A stretch of 43,411 nt of DNA from Geosiphon pyriformis (GCA_016748015.1 JAAOMT010000219.1:351617-395027); one strand, 5' to 3'; positions 19,138 through 32,278 are shown, numbered from the stretch's first letter. The notes: generated from the sequence alone by a model not told the origin. Made by a program: numbers and translations.

Positions 19138-20654
19138 GTATGAATCCAAGATTTTTTATCTGGTTTATCTCTTTTTTGATGAACTCATTATTGTATTAAT
19201 TGGATTGATAAGGCTTCAAATAGATAGGACAAGTTTTCTTGGTGGTGATGGTATGTTGTATCACATGAGTTTATCTAAGAGTATTACCTTCATTTAAGAT
19301 AACTGGGCTATTTTTAGCCAACAGATTTTCAATGTCCATTTTTTTTTTTCAGAAGAAGATTCTCTTTGTTCTACAACTAATAATTAGATTTCAGGTGGTT
19401 TATTCTCAAAAAACTTTTGTACTTCTTTTAGTTTTTCTCTGGGTATCAAATTAATTGACTTTTAATCTTTGTAATAGATTAGGCAAGACTTATATTCATT
19501 ATTAGAAGAATACAAAAGTTTATTGCACCAGCACCTGACACAAGGGCCATGCCACCAATAACTGTATTTTGCTTTCTTGTCAGGTTTTTTATCAAAAGTT
19601 CTTCTAAGTATATTATATTAGGGCCAGCAGATTAGCTTGCTATTTATTATAATTCCTTTTTTGTCAGTTTTAATATTGTCCAGTGGTTTGCCATTGCTAG
19701 TGAAGATAGTATAGGTAAATTTAGCAGTTTCTTTTTGTTCTTCTTGATTTTTTTCTTTATTATTTTTATCATTATCTGATTCATTTGATTGTTCTTCTTC
19801 TTGGTTTTGCTTGAGTACTGCAGAAGTTGTTCAATGATGGCACTTAATCACAATGGGCTTCTTACCACATCTGATGATTAGCTTACAAAGTTTATAGTCA
19901 AGTAGCACTTTGGCTTTTTTAAGCCACTTATTACCAACAATTATTGTGTACTCTTTTGCTTTAGATACTTCTATGTCAGTTTTAATGCTAATTCCATTAA
20001 TGCAAACAGAAATAACTTTGGCTATGCCCAGACTTTTCTTCTTGTCACTATGTACATTGGTCATTGGTCAAATAGAAGACTCATTAATCTTTCTGTTAAT
20101 TGCTTCAAGAAAGTGTTTGGCAATTACACTAACAGATAATCTACTGTCTAGGATCAGATCAATGAAGTAACCAGCCACTTGGGCTTTACAAATTAAAAGA
20201 GTGACATTGCTGTTGTCAACAAGTCTAGCTTGATGGGGATGTTTGTTGATCTTTGGTGTTTTTTTCTTTGGTATTAATAATTTGTGAAGATTTTTTCTGA
20301 ACTGTGAATGGGTCATTAGTTGGCCAAATGTAATGTGTGCTGGGATTTTCATAAGATTTTTAACAACAGAATAGGGGCCAGATTTTTGTACTATTTTTGG
20401 GGTTTTTAACTTTGGAGAATTTTTAAAAACTTTAGTTTTTAGTAGCTTATTGTTATCAGCAGTTGATGTGGATGCTTTTTTTGGATATAAAACGAAATCA
20501 ATCTTGGCTTTTTTTTCTTTCTTGTTGATTCAGAAGTGTTGATTGCTAGTTTATCTATGTTATGGTTATTATTAGTTAGGTTAAAAGCATAAAAGGGGTT
20601 TTTTTCTGGTTGACTTGCACTTTCACTCTTTGGAGATGTGTTTACCAATTTAAA
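19138..20654 (-). pseudogene. Protease and pre-RT pol, A4
   Basis: The minus strand reads AFKLVNTSPKSESASQPEKN (from 20654), the Lys-rich linker, the protease core with the active-site triad D-S-R (20140-20148), IIVGNKWLKKAKVLLDY, an acidic tract, then KYSYWWHGPCVRCWCNK (about 19514-19565). The last segment keeps both Trp codons that are stops in A3 and A5. One Cys of the following CX2C pair is Tyr. Short indels break the frame, for example after 20439, near 20064, and near 19330. Confidence 0.75.
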
Positions 20655-22195
20655 AGCTGATAAACAATGGCTTTTACTAAAGAATCCTCTCCAAAAAAAT
20701 TGATATTAGCATGGTTAGGCCTTTGATTGAGAACATTGTTGTTAATAATTCTGTTGTTTTGATTGTTATTGTTTCTGAAAGCTGGAGGAGATAGAGAAAG
20801 ATTGTTGCAATTTCTGGAGAAATGTTCAGTTAATCTACAGCAATAACATACAGATAAACCACAATTTTGTTGTCTTTGATAAGGAGGTTGCTAAGACTAA
20901 TTAAAATGGAGTTCATATCTAAGTCTTTGTGGTTGCTGGTTGTCTCTGACTGCTTGGGCTAATGGTTTTAATAGTCAAGCAAAATTTGCTGTAAATTTAT
21001 CTATTAACTGTTTATTTGTGTCTTGAGTTTGGGTGGCAAAAAAAGTAGCAGCCATTTATGAAACAAGAGCCATAACAAAAACAGGAGCAAAAACTGAAAG
21101 AGTAGATCCCAGATGCATTTTTTGGTTATCTTTTATTCTCTAAGTAAGTTCAATAGCCATATCTATTGTAAGATTATTTTTTAAGACCAGGAGAGGCCAA
21201 AATGCATATGACAGATCTGTTCTCAATTCTTTTGTAAAGGAATGAATTTTTTGCTTTTTTGTCCAGTTTTTTTCAGAGTTTACTCTTTTAATTAACTTTC
21301 TGATGGCTTTGGCATATTCAATTACCACTTCACCAGGATCTTGGGTTTTTTTTTCTAGTTCTATGTACCATTTAGAGATTAGAATGGGAGTTCTAAATTT
21401 AGTTTTAAACCAGATTGTAAAAAAGATGTTTTTTTCTTTAGCATTTGTTGGTGCCCATTTAATGATTCTTTGATAAGCACCAACATTAGTTTTTTGTAAG
21501 AACCAAGTAGCAGAAAAGTCTTGGAGGTAGCCACCAATGATTTAAAACTTGTATTTATTATCATATTGGTTGGTTGTGGCAGTTCTTTCAAAATCATTTA
21601 ACTATTTGATTGGATCTTGTGCATTACTTCTAAATAAAGATAGTAGGGTGTTATTTTTTTGCCCTAAAGCAGTTTGTATGCCTTGGAGGGCAATCAGAAT
21701 ATTTTGTTGTATAGAGTCATTAGCCATTGGTTTAGGAGTAGCTGTTTGTGTGGAATGTTCTGATTTACTTAAAAAGAGATTAAAAACAGAGGCAGTTTAA
21801 TAGCTTTCTTCTTCTGTTTCAAAGGGTGTTTCAGCTAGCTGATAAACAGCAATCCAATTGTAAATTTGGTGATTTAGATATTCAGAATCAAGAGGCTGTT
21901 GTTCAAAAGTTGTGGAGTATAAAAGCTGATTGATGCTGTTGTTTTTTTCTTCAAAGTTGTTTTCAAAATAAGCTTGGTCAAAGTAATAAGTTGTATAAGC
22001 TGTATAGGTTTCAACTGAATGTTTGTTTAGGAACCAGTTCTAAAAGTCTTGGAATTATTTACTGAATTGTTTTTCAATAAAGAAGCAAATTAAGCAGAAG
22101 GACAAAGAATTGAGTTCAATAAAGTCTAGATTGTTTTTGTTGTGTGCTTTAAAGTGTTTTTCTGATTGTTGTGACAGATATAAATAATCACCTAT
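20642..22195 (-). pseudogene. gag of family A, A4 copy
   Basis: The start codon position holds ATA (22193-22195) instead of the ATG of A5. The gag core reads WLNDFERTATTNQYDNKYKF, then IGGYLQDFSATWFLQKTN, and the knuckle reads CYCCRLTEHFSRNC (around 20800-20850), with the histidine kept and one spacing residue changed to Cys. The frame ends TGG TAA at 20642-20647, right after the slippery T TTA AAT. A4 has no loss in the T run near 21595 that shifts the frame in A5. Several TAG, TAA and TGA stops occur at Trp and Gln positions. Confidence 0.75.
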
Positions 22196-22247
22196 ACAAT
22201 AAAAAACAAAGTGGATTTTAACAATCTCACAAAGAGCACCACTTTTA

Positions 22248-22918
22248 TGTTACAGGTTGGAGTAACAAGCTAATAGATAGCAAAGGAGAACAGAATTATA
22301 GAGTAATAGAAATAATCAAAGAGATTTCAACTTCAAAAAGCGAATTAAATAAGTATAGATTTAATGTGCAAGATTAGTCTCATAAAATATCTCAGTCACT
22401 ATACTTTTCAAAAAATAACTGGAAAATTTAAAGGTAGAGGAATAGTCCATACTGTTAACAAATAATCACACACTGATATAATTCTATGCCTCATATCAAT
22501 GCTCTTAGAATTTAATATCAAGTATCAGATATACTTTTCAGTCATATTTTATTCAATAATCTTCAAATGCTGCAATTACACATTTTAGGAAAAAGGTAAG
22601 AAACAATCAACAAGTAATTTTTTATTCCAAGATGTTTAGATACTTAAAAGTAGAAAAAAAGAAATTGGTGATAAGAGAATAATTAAGATGAAAGTTGTTA
22701 TTTTATTTATTTTTTTTCTTTTTTTGATTCTTATATGCTTTTCTACAGCTAAAAGATTCATTACTTATATAGCTATCAAAAATGGTCAATAATCAGATCA
22801 ACGACTAGGTCAATGATTAAGTCAATAATTACTATCTAAAAATAGTGTGACTAATTATATAATATTAGTGGCTAATATATGTAATAATTAATAAGAAGTA
22901 TAGGTTTTAACCATAACA
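22248..22918 (-). repeat. 5' LTR of A4 (671 bp)
   Basis: On the minus strand it runs TGTTATGGTTAAAACC to CAACCTGTAACA, with three 12-bp units near 22787-22845 and a conserved TATATAAG box just after them. The leader with the TGGTGCTCT primer-binding site follows on its left. Confidence 0.88.
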
Positions 22919-24501
22919 ATATAATGTAATAATATTTTGTCTTTAATTTTGAATTCAGCTGGTTTATTTAGTAATTAACTATTATATTTTTGTTTTTGTT
23001 TTTCTTGTAATTTTTTGATATATTTAACTGCTTTTTTTTTATTTTTTAAGATTTTTGTATAATTTAAAATATGTTTTCTGTTATTAATTTTATTAAATAT
23101 GTTAATATTTTTTTTATTGGTAATATTACTATTTTGTTATATACTAGTTTAAATAATATTACTTAAACAGTATCTTGTTTTATTGTTTAAAAAATAAATA
23201 GTACTAATAATATAAATATGTTTTATTCTTTTTGGTTTTTTTAATTGATTTTGGTTAATGTTTTATATAATATTCTATTAAATCTTTTGATTAAGCTATT
23301 TATTTGTGAATAATATAATAATAATAATTTTTTAACTCTAAATTTTTGGCTTAATTTTGCTAATATTCTGTTTACAAAATAGATTTTTTAATTTAATAAT
23401 AATTTTTTTAGATATTTAAGTTAACATATTAAGTTTTAATAAACAAACTTAACTATTAATTTTACATTAGCTTTTTGTATAGCTTTAATTTTTAGTTATT
23501 TTCTAAGATAATTTATAATAATAGTAATATATTGATTGTTTTTGATTATTATTAATAATAGTTTTACTAAATTGATTTTAATCTAATTAAATAATTGTTT
23601 AACTTTAATTGGTCTTAGTGGTTTGTTTGGTTTTATTCCTTTTTTTTTAATAAGTATTGTAACTTTACACATATTGTCATATATTTGAATATATTGTTGG
23701 CCAATGATATAATTGCTTAATTTTTTTTAATATTGACTTCTAATTAAAATATCTTATTATTAGATTTAAGTACATATTAAACAATATTGTTTTTTTTTCT
23801 GTTTTTTTATTACTCTTAATAAATTAGTTGGGTCTTGTTAATTTTTTTAATATAATATATTTTGGTAATTAATATAATATTTGGCTTGTTGATAAATTTT
23901 ATTTTGTTTATTTTGAGATAATTTTTTTTAAACTGTTTAATAATAATATAGTAAGCTAATTTTTAATAGTTTTTATTGTTTATTTTATTGTTTTGTTGTT
24001 GTTTTGTTGTTTTTATTTTTATGGTTGTTTTATTTGTAATAAACTATTAGTATTTTTATTTTTATTTTTAAGATATATTTTGTATTTAAAAAGTAAAAAA
24101 GCAGTCTTTTATTTAGCAATTATATTATCAGCTAATTTTTTTTTAACTAATAATGTCAATTTTTTATGATCAATATAGACATTAAATTTTTGGTATAAAT
24201 ATTTTTCTATTTAATTATAGCTTAATATATTGCTAAGTATTTTAATATTAGAATTCTATAATTTTTTTCTGTTAGACTTAAGTTTCGCTAATATATACTA
24301 TTAAGTACTTTTTTTATTTAATTTTTTTGGTGATAATATTGTTATTAATATTAATTTAAAAGTATTAATAATAATCATAAATCTTTTATTATGATTTAAA
24401 TATATTAGAATTAGAATTTATATAAGTTTTTGTCTTAATATTTTAAAAGCTTGTTATTATATATCTGTTTATTTATATTGAGCATCTTTGATTTGAAATT
24501 G

Positions 24502-25160
24502 TTAAAATAATTGTATAATTGTTAAAAAGTTTTGTATAAATTGTTTATAATATTTAGTTAATTCTAAAAAGTTTTTAAGTTTTATTAAATTTTTTGATTT
24601 TAAAAAGTTTTTTACTTTTTCAATTTTATTTAAATCTATTTTAATGCTTTTTTTTCCAATTATATATTCCAAAAATTTGAGTTCTGTTTTTTCAAAGAAA
24701 TATTTATTTGTATTTAAATTTAATTCAGCATATTTTAATCTTTTAAACATTTATTATAAATAGTAAAAATGTTTATTAAATATTTTTGAGAATATATTGA
24801 TATTATTTAAATAAACAATTACTGATTTTTATAACATACCAAAATAAATAATTTTTATTAGTCTTTGAAATATAATAAACATATTGATTAAACTAAGTAA
24901 TATTATTTTAAATTTAAAATTCTTTTTTTTTATTGTAAATGTTGTTTTCTTATTATTATTTAAATTTATAGCTATTTGTCAATAGTTATTATTTAGATTC
25001 AATATAAAAAAATTTTTTTTTTCAAATAAATTTAACAATTTTTAAATTTGTGAAGTTAAATAGTTATTACTATGAATAATATTATAAAGTTTCTAATAAT
25101 CTATACAAAACTAGATTTTTTTTATTTTTTTTTGTATTAATATTATTGATAATAACTATA
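24502..25160 (-). pseudogene. Reverse transcriptase remnant, B2
   Basis: An open stretch of 82 codons (24502-24750) reads the region C-terminal to the RT active site: FKRLKYAELNLNTNKYFF, LKFLEYIIGKKSIKID, KIEKVKNFLKSKNLIKLKNFL and TKYYKQFIQNF, the thumb and connection pattern of Gypsy RTs with most variable positions turned to Lys, Ile, Asn or Leu. Upstream (24960-25060) a palm-like segment is recognisable between stops. The amino-acid bias follows the AT decay. No function is possible. Confidence 0.7.
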
Positions 25161-25486
25161 AATTTATAAATAATTAAATTAATTTATTATCTAATATTTA
25201 ATTAAGTTTTTTGATAATTTTATAATTAATTAGTAGTATTTTATATGTTTTTTGCTTAATTGGCATTGTATTCTAGTTTTTATTTTGTGTTAAATTATAT
25301 TTGTTTTTCTAAATTTATTTTTACTTGCAAAAATATTGGTATATTATTTAAACAATACTTAGAGTTATATTTTTTGTAATTGGTTTAGATTTTTCAAGTT
25401 TATTTGTTCCAATTATTTTGATTAAAACAAATAATATTTGCTTTTTTAATCCCAAATTTGTAATATAAAATTTATATATCTATATA

Positions 25487-26763
25487 CAATATAGGACAAA
25501 AAAAATTAAACACAAAAAACTAATTATTATACTTTAATTAATAGACCAAATTTTACAAAAAATATATCATTAGAAAGATAAAAAGCACATTATTTTATTA
25601 AAAAAATTAATAGAATATTAATATGATATTTTTTCCCCCTTATTCATAATCACCATCTTACAATGCTATTTTATTGATTCTACTAACCTGATAAGAGTAA
25701 ATTCAAAAATCATCTGCTATTCTTTTTCCATAAACTGCATTAACTGGTCACAATTTTTGGGCATTCATTTTTCTATCTTATTCTTGACAATAACTCACAA
25801 GTTTTCAATAAAGTTCAAGTTGAGTGAATTGGCAGATCAGTTAAGAACATTATTAATATTAGCAGCTATAAAGGCTTGAGAAACTTTGTTTTTGTGTTTT
25901 GAATTGTTGTCTTGCTAGAATTACTACCTATGCTCAAACATTTTTCTAATTTTAGACAGATAAATACGAAGAATTTCTATGTAAAAATGACTATCTATTA
26001 TTCCAGTAAAATAAAATAAACTTGTTTTTCTTTCTTTATAAAAACCACCCCAAGCAAAGACTTTTGTTTGATTTTTTAGAATGGCATAGATGGGCCATAA
26101 ACCTTTATACCAACACTCTAATGTGTTTTAGAATAAACAAAAGACTATTTCATCTATAAAAACAGTTTGGTCCCAATTGTCATTCAAGTATTGGTAAGCC
26201 TATTTCAAATGTCTTTCTTTATGTTTAACAGTAAGCATTAGAATAGACCGAGAAAAAATTTTTTTTGTAACCAAGAAATGCTAAATGCCTTCCAATTGTT
26301 TTATAGAATACCTCTACATTTATTTTTGACAACTTTGTTGTCAAAGTTCTTGTTGAAATTGAGGAATTCCATTTGATGTATAATTGTAATACTTATGAAG
26401 CAACCCCTTTAATCTTTTTTGGCTGACCATTTCCACCTACATGCTCCACCACCCTGGTTTTTTTGAGTTTTTTAAGAATATTGTAAATAGTAGAACATAG
26501 TATATTTGTTTGCTTCTGTATTTTCATTGCAATTTGTATTTCTTGGTTCCAAAAATACAATACTGTTTGTTATTGTATTTTTTGCTTAGATGTTGTTATT
26601 TTTATACAAAAATTAAAAAAAAAGTAATAAAATCCACAAAAAAAATATATAAGCCAATAGTTACTTACTTTTGTATTTATTTTCAATTAACCTCGTTACA
26701 ATCTAACCAAAATTGGTTAAACTAGATCAAATCTTGTAAAATGCATTTTTTTGTTCCAGACTG
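25487..26763 (-). mobile_element. Tc1/mariner-type DNA transposon (1277 bp)
   Basis: The ends form inverted repeats: left CAATATAGGACAAAAAAA, right (reverse complement) CAGTCTGGAACAAAAAAA, each next to a TA dinucleotide (25485-25486, 26764-26765), as expected for Tc1/mariner. The element is visibly richer in G and C than the sequence on either side, so it probably entered B2 after much of the decay of B2. Confidence 0.8.
25650..26545 (-). pseudogene. Tc1/mariner transposase (broken)
   Basis: The minus strand reads a helix-turn-helix remnant (NTEANKYTMFY, 26450-26520; GNGQPKK in a second frame near 26420), then the DDE core: WDQTVFIDE with the first Asp (about 26150-26175), WYKGLWPIYA, KVFAWGGFY, QDNNSKHK with the second Asp (about 25900) and NSLNLNFIENL with the last acidic residue (about 25800-25840). 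It is spread over all frames by indels and carries several stops. The transposase would cut and paste the element at TA sites; this copy is dead. Confidence 0.75.
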
Positions 26764-26765
26764 TA

Positions 26766-28940
26766 ACTAATTGAAATTTGGCATATTAATTAACAATTAG
26801 TTCTCAATTTTTAAATTCAAATATTTAATAATAGTATTTGTTAGTATTTTTACATAGTTTTTAATATTATTAAGAATTGAAATTCTTATATTTTTGTAAT
26901 TTTTGGCTGGTAAATATCAGTTGGTAATAATAATAGTCTTATTTTGGTATTTTTTAAGTTTTATCTCAAAAATTTGTAATTAATCTTTAATTTTCTATGG
27001 TATTTTTAATAAGTATTTATAATATAATAAAATAAAAACAATATAATTTATAGAATTAGTTTTTTTTTAATCTGTAATTTTTTCTGCTATATTGATTTTT
27101 TTTTTAATACAAATTCTTTAATTTTTTTAGCAGTTATTTCTAATTTTTTTTGTTTTTATTAATACTAGTTTAATTATTTTAACCAAAAACAAAAATATAA
27201 TCTGTGTTATTTTTTTTTAATTCTATTTTATAAGTTTTATTTAAATTATTTTATAATATAATAACAATATTTTTTATATATCTAATATTAATTCTTTTTT
27301 CTTTTATAGTAATCTCTTTTTTAGCTAAGTTAGACTTAAATACTAACTGAATTATAATAATTGTTGAAATTTTTAATTTTTTTTTAAACATAACTTAATT
27401 ATTAGATTATAGTTTTATTTTTTTTGCTACAATTATTTCAAGTTTAATAGTTACTGTTTATAATAATTTGACTATATTGTTAACTTTCTGTTTTAATTTA
27501 TTAATTTTAGTTTTTTATAACTGGTTTACTACTTTATTCTGTTTATTTTTTTTTGTAAATTTATGAACTAAAATTTTAAGATTTGTATTAATTTACATAG
27601 TTTTGGCTAATATGTGATTTAATTACAGCCATTTTAACATAAAAATTTTCTTCAAAGTCTTTAATAGATTTTTTAGGTATATTTTTTTGATATAAAGTTT
27701 GGTTAATTTTATGTTATTGATAATATTTATAGTGTATTTTTTTTTAAGTAGAATTGGATATTTGGTTATTAAATTTTTTATCCAATAGCAAAATAAGCTT
27801 GTAAATATTAGTATTATAGTTAGTTTTATTATTAAATCTAATATAAATACAGTTTATTTATATATAATTTCAGAATAATATTTAAATAGTAAACAATACA
27901 ATTTAATTAATTTAGTTTTCTAGGTTTTTTTTGTTTAATAATTTTCTAGATTTTTATTATTAGATAAATTTTTTTTTTTTTTTTTTTACGAGTGTAAATT
28001 TTAATTGTATTTTTTTTAACTATAATTAATTATTGGTTTATAGCTTTAAATGTTTTATTTTATATATTAAATTTTACTACTAATAAATTTGAATTTTTTT
28101 ATAATTGTATTTATCTCTTTGGCTAAAATATTCAATAAAATATTTTTTACTAAAATCTTCTTTTAATCAGATATTTAATTAAAAATACTATTAGTTATTA
28201 TCAAAAATAATTTATTATTATTATTAATTAAAATTTTTTTAGCTTGATTTTTTCCAGCAATCTAAAAAAATTCATCCAAATTTCTTGGTTTTTTATTATT
28301 ATTGCTTCCAAAAAGTGGCTAAAAAATTATAAATTTACTTTATTTTTTTTAATATGTTTAATATCTGTATAAAAAACACATATTTTTTGGTTTTATAAAC
28401 TATTGTTTTTCAACTTTTATTTTGGTTTGACTTTATTAGTACAGATTTTTTGTCAAGTAATTTACTTTTATATTAATTTAAATTAAGACTTGTAATTCTA
28501 TTGGAAAATCTTAATTTAGAATTTTTTATGTTTTTTATATAATATTTAAAATTTGTAAAATTATTATTTATAACAAATGAATTTTTCATATTTATTATAT
28601 TCAAAAGTTTAAAATTATACTTTCTTAAAACAGTCTTTATTTGTACAGTTTTGTTAAATATTTTTTAAATAACTTTAATTAATTAATTAATTTTTTAAGA
28701 ACTTTAAGATGTTTTTTTATTTATCTAAATTTTTATTTAAAATTTATTATTATTTTTTCTTCTATTAAGCATTGGTTACAAAATAAAATTACTGGTATGT
28801 TTTTTTTAATAATCTGATTGAATCTTGTAATTAAGTTTTTTATACTTATTTTCTAATATATCTGTATTTTTATTTTATTTTACTAGTTATAATTGGTAAA
28901 AAATTAACAAATTGTTTATGTAAAACTGTTTTTTTTATAT
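26766..28940 (-). other. AT-rich remnant, probably 5' half of B2
   Basis: These 2.2 kb lie on the expected gag-protease side of B2. I see no ORF above 60 codons, no motif I can name, long T tracts (e.g. 27968-27987) and almost no CpG. Assignment to B2 is by position only. The boundary at 28940/28941 is the start of a family A LTR. Confidence 0.4.
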
Positions 28941-29615
28941 TATTACAAATTAGAATAACAAATTAATAAATAGCAAAAAAAAACAAAATTATATGATAAT
29001 AAAATTAATCAAAAAAAATTTAATTTTAAAGAATAAATTAAATTAATATAAATTTAATATGGAAAATTAAGCTTATAAATATTTTAGCTATTAATATTTT
29101 CAAAAGATAATGAAAAAATCTAAAAGTAAAGAAATAATTTATATTATTAACAAAAAATAATATATTAATATAATTTTATGTCTTATATTAAGTATTAATT
29201 ATGTTCTTTAGTAATATTTATTCAATAATATTTAAGACTAATAATTATATAAAAATACTAATAACTAATTTTTTATCTATAAATATTCAAATACTTGAAA
29301 AAATTATAAAAGAAAAATAAGTAATATAGAAGAATTAAATATTTAAAATTGATATTTTATTACTTAATATCTTGTATTTTTAATATTTTTTTAATATGTT
29401 TTTCTATAATTAAGAAACTTATTATTTATATAGCTATTCAAAATAGTTAATGATCAAATTAATAATTAAATCAATAATTAAATCAATAATTAAGTTAACA
29501 ATTAAATTAATAATTAGATTATTAATTACTATTTAAAAATAAAATGGCTAATTATGTAATATTAATAACTAATACATATTATAATTAATAAAAACTGTAA
29601 TTTTCAATTGTAATA
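28941..29615 (-). repeat. Decayed LTR A of A7 (675 bp)
   Basis: It is colinear over its full length with the A4 LTR (AGAATAACAAATTAATAAATAGC against GGAGTAACAAGCTAATAGATAGC), with G-to-A and C-to-T changes dominating. The 12-bp array survives at about 29445-29525 as ATTAAATCAATA-type units. Confidence 0.75.
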
Positions 29616-30460
29616 TTATTTTTTTTTAAAAAGATTTAACTCTAGCAAAATTAAATTATTTATAAAATATTTTAATTAAAAAGTTTTATTTAATTCAAAA
29701 TTAATTAATTTAGTAAATTTTTTTGCTAAAATATAAAAATTTTGGCTTTTTTAATAATATTTAAAACTCTTAAAACATTTAATTATATAATGCCACTTGT
29801 ATTTTTAAAGTTGTTTTTTTAAGAGCTTTATGTTTTCTATAATTTTATTAAATTAACTATAGATAAATTTTTGTTTATAAATAAGATTTTTTTAATTATT
29901 TTTTAAGTATATTGAAAAATAATAATATAGTTAATGCTATATATTTATACATATATTTATTTATTTTATTACCAGTTTTTTTTTAATAATAGTTTTTTTG
30001 GTTTAATAATAATATGTATTCTATTATTATTAGTTATAATAATTTGTTTTTTAATAGTTAAAATAGTATTTGGATAATTTTTAGTTTAATATTTATGAAA
30101 AATATAAAAAGCATTTTAAATGTTTTAATTCAAAAAATAATTGTTTATGTTAATTAAAGATACTTCTGTTTTGGAAATAATTTATTTATTTATAACTGAT
30201 TTTTATTAATAAGTTAAATTAATATTACTACAACAAATAATTAATCAGATTGTTTGTAATATTTTTAAGTTATGTATTATATATAAACTAATTATTAAAG
30301 ATTATTCTATATTAATCTTGTAAGATATAAAAATTATTGTTTAAAATTTTGTTGATTATAAAAAATAAAAATAAAAAACTTTTTTTTTTGACTATTATTA
30401 CATAATTTATTATATTTTAAATTTAAAAATTTAAGTTTTTTGTAAAACATTTTTAATAAT
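28941..30460 (-). mobile_element. Decayed family A copy A7, 3' end
   Basis: An LTR A (28941-29615) is followed on its right by the polypurine tract position (now TTTAAAAAAAAATAA on the minus strand), then ORF3 and the integrase C-terminus in heavily AT-converted form. Landmarks are the match to SRVLTIAKR and to the IIWLDVS region near 29740-29830 and the integrase segment IINKILNNxSYIL near 30310-30360. The order shows minus orientation. The copy fades out near 30460. Confidence 0.6.
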
Positions 30461-30786
30461 ATTAATATTATTACAACAGACTTAAAAGTATTTAATAACA
30501 ATATTAACAGAAAAATAACAACAATATTAACAGAAAAGTAACAATAATTATATATAAAAATACAAATAAAGAGACTATTAATTCTAAAAAACAAGTGGAA
30601 AAAAATATTATTTTTACTTCAAGTAAAGAAAAAAATAATACAATTGTACTAAAATAATTAAAAATATATTAGTAAAGATTACAAGATTTATAATATTAGC
30701 ATTTAGGTTTAAATTTAGTAATAAAACAATTGAAAATATAAGCACAAATAGTGAAAATAATACATTTTTCAAAATTATTAACACAT
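30461..30786. other. Unassigned AT-rich stretch
   Basis: This 330-bp stretch holds short repeats (AACAATATTAACAGAAAA twice near 30499-30545). It matches none of the family A parts I compared. It may belong with 31506-31640, on the other side of a solo LTR. Confidence 0.3.
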
Positions 30787-31505
30787 TATTATAAGTTGAA
30801 ATAACAAGTTAACAAATAACAAAATAAAACAAAATTGTATAGTAATAAAAATAATCAAAAAAAAATTTAACTTTAAAGAATAAATTAAATTAGTATAGAT
30901 TTAATATGTAAGATCAGTTTTATAAATATCTCAATTATTTTTTTTTTAAAGATAACAAAAAAATTTGAAGATAGAAAAATAATCTGTATTATTAACAAAA
31001 AATAACACATTAATATAATTTTATGTCTTATGTTAGTAGTTTTAAAATTTAATATTAAATATTGATTGTATTTTTTAATAATATTTATTCAATAATTTTC
31101 AAAATTAACAATTACAGATAAATATCAACAAATAATTTTTTATCATAAAAATGTTTAAATACTTAAAAAAAATTAGAAAAAAAAATAAGTAAATTGAAAA
31201 AAATTAGATATTTAGAAATAATTTTTATTACTTTAATTTATATATGTTTTATATATAAAAACATATTTTTCTAAAACTAAAAAATATATTACTTATATAG
31301 CTATTCAAAATAGTTAACAATTAAATTAGTAATTAGATTAATAATTAGTTATTAATTAAATTAATGATTAAATTAACAGTTAGATCAATAATCAGATTAT
31401 TAATTAGATTATTGATTATTTTTTAAAAATAAGATGGTTAACTATATAATATTAATAACTAATACATGTAATAATTAATAAAAATTATAGTTTTTAACTA
31501 TAATA
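30787..31505 (-). repeat. Decayed LTR A, probably solo (719 bp)
   Basis: This is a complete but AT-converted family A LTR. Neither side shows the leader or polypurine tract of family A, and the flanks ACAT and ATAT could be a 4-bp duplication that lost one C. A 12-bp array with several units lies near 31310-31410. Confidence 0.6.
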
Positions 31506-31639
31506 ATATTAAAAAACACAATCTATAATAGTATTTTAAACTTATTTTAAACTGAATAATAAAAATTATTTTTTTTAATTTGTATTAGTATTTATTTTAC
31601 AATTTTTTATAATATACTAATATTTTTTTTTTATAAAAA

Positions 31640-32278
31640 CCATATAACAAAAAAGCCTTAAAAATAGCCACTTATAATTTGAAACTTGTACTTAGTATTA
31701 TATTAGTTAACAACTATAATTTTTTCAAAATTATTAAATTATTCAATTGAATTTTGTATATTGTTTTTTATTTTAAAGTAGTTTATATATCTTAAAAAAT
31801 AACCAAAATATTTGTTTATATTAAGTTAGCTATTGATTTTAGAATAGCTGTTTTATAGAAAACTCTAATTTATTTAAAAAAAATTAAGAATAAAAGCAAA
31901 TTAGTAGTTTTTTTCTTCTGTTTCAAAAAAATTTTCAATTAATTAATAAACAACTATTTAAATATAAATTTAATAATTCAAATATTCGAAATTAAAAGAC
32001 AATTATTCAAAAGTTATAAAATATAAAAGCTAATTAATGTTGTTGTTTCTTTTTTTTAAAAAATTCTCAAAATAAGCTTGATTAAAAAATAAGTAATAAA
32101 AAAAGTATAAATTTTAACTAAATTTTTGTTTAAAACCTAATTTCAAAAGTCTTAAAATTGTTTATTAAATTGGTTTTTAATAGAGAAAAAAATTAAGCAA
32201 AAAGACAAAAGATTGAATTTAATAAAATTTAAATTATTTTTGTTGTGTACTTTAAAGTGTTTTTCTAATTGTTATAAT
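31640..32278 (-). pseudogene. gag remnant, A6
   Basis: Base-by-base colinearity with A4 21480-22170 is clear at the nucleotide level (e.g. TTTTTTCTTCTGTTTCAAA and TTGTTGTGTACTTTAAAGTGT shared). No frame longer than about 50 codons remains. This is the N-terminal half of gag only. Confidence 0.65.

Larger units (their letters stand above)
19138..22918 (-). mobile_element. Family A copy A4, 5' part (minus strand)
   Basis: This is the 5' half of the element split by A5: LTR (22248-22918), leader, gag, protease and the start of pol. Its remaining pol lies at 11629-11678 and 9403-10240. Its 5' LTR abuts family B integrase sequence (B2, from 22919), so A4 was inserted into B2. Its own 3' end is lost at 9403. 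Confidence 0.85.
22919..28940 (-). mobile_element. Old family B Gypsy copy B2 (minus, highly AT-rich)
   Basis: The block is extremely AT-rich with long T runs, but the minus strand still reads integrase C-terminus at 22919-23060 (KxAVKYIKKLQEKQKQK, then PAEFKIKDKILLHY), the integrase zinc region near 23600-23730 (YDNMCKV, KPNKPLRPIKV), RT thumb (24502-24750) and RT palm traces (24500-25150). Protease, gag and leader probably fill 26766-28940, but I cannot recognise them securely. A Tc1/mariner element splits it at 25487-26763. Both ends are cut by family A LTRs, so its own LTRs are not seen. Confidence 0.65.

Noticed and set aside
28941-29615. LTR belonging to B2
   Set aside because: It is colinear with family A LTRs, and the sequence on its right is family A ORF3, so it is the 3' LTR of A7.
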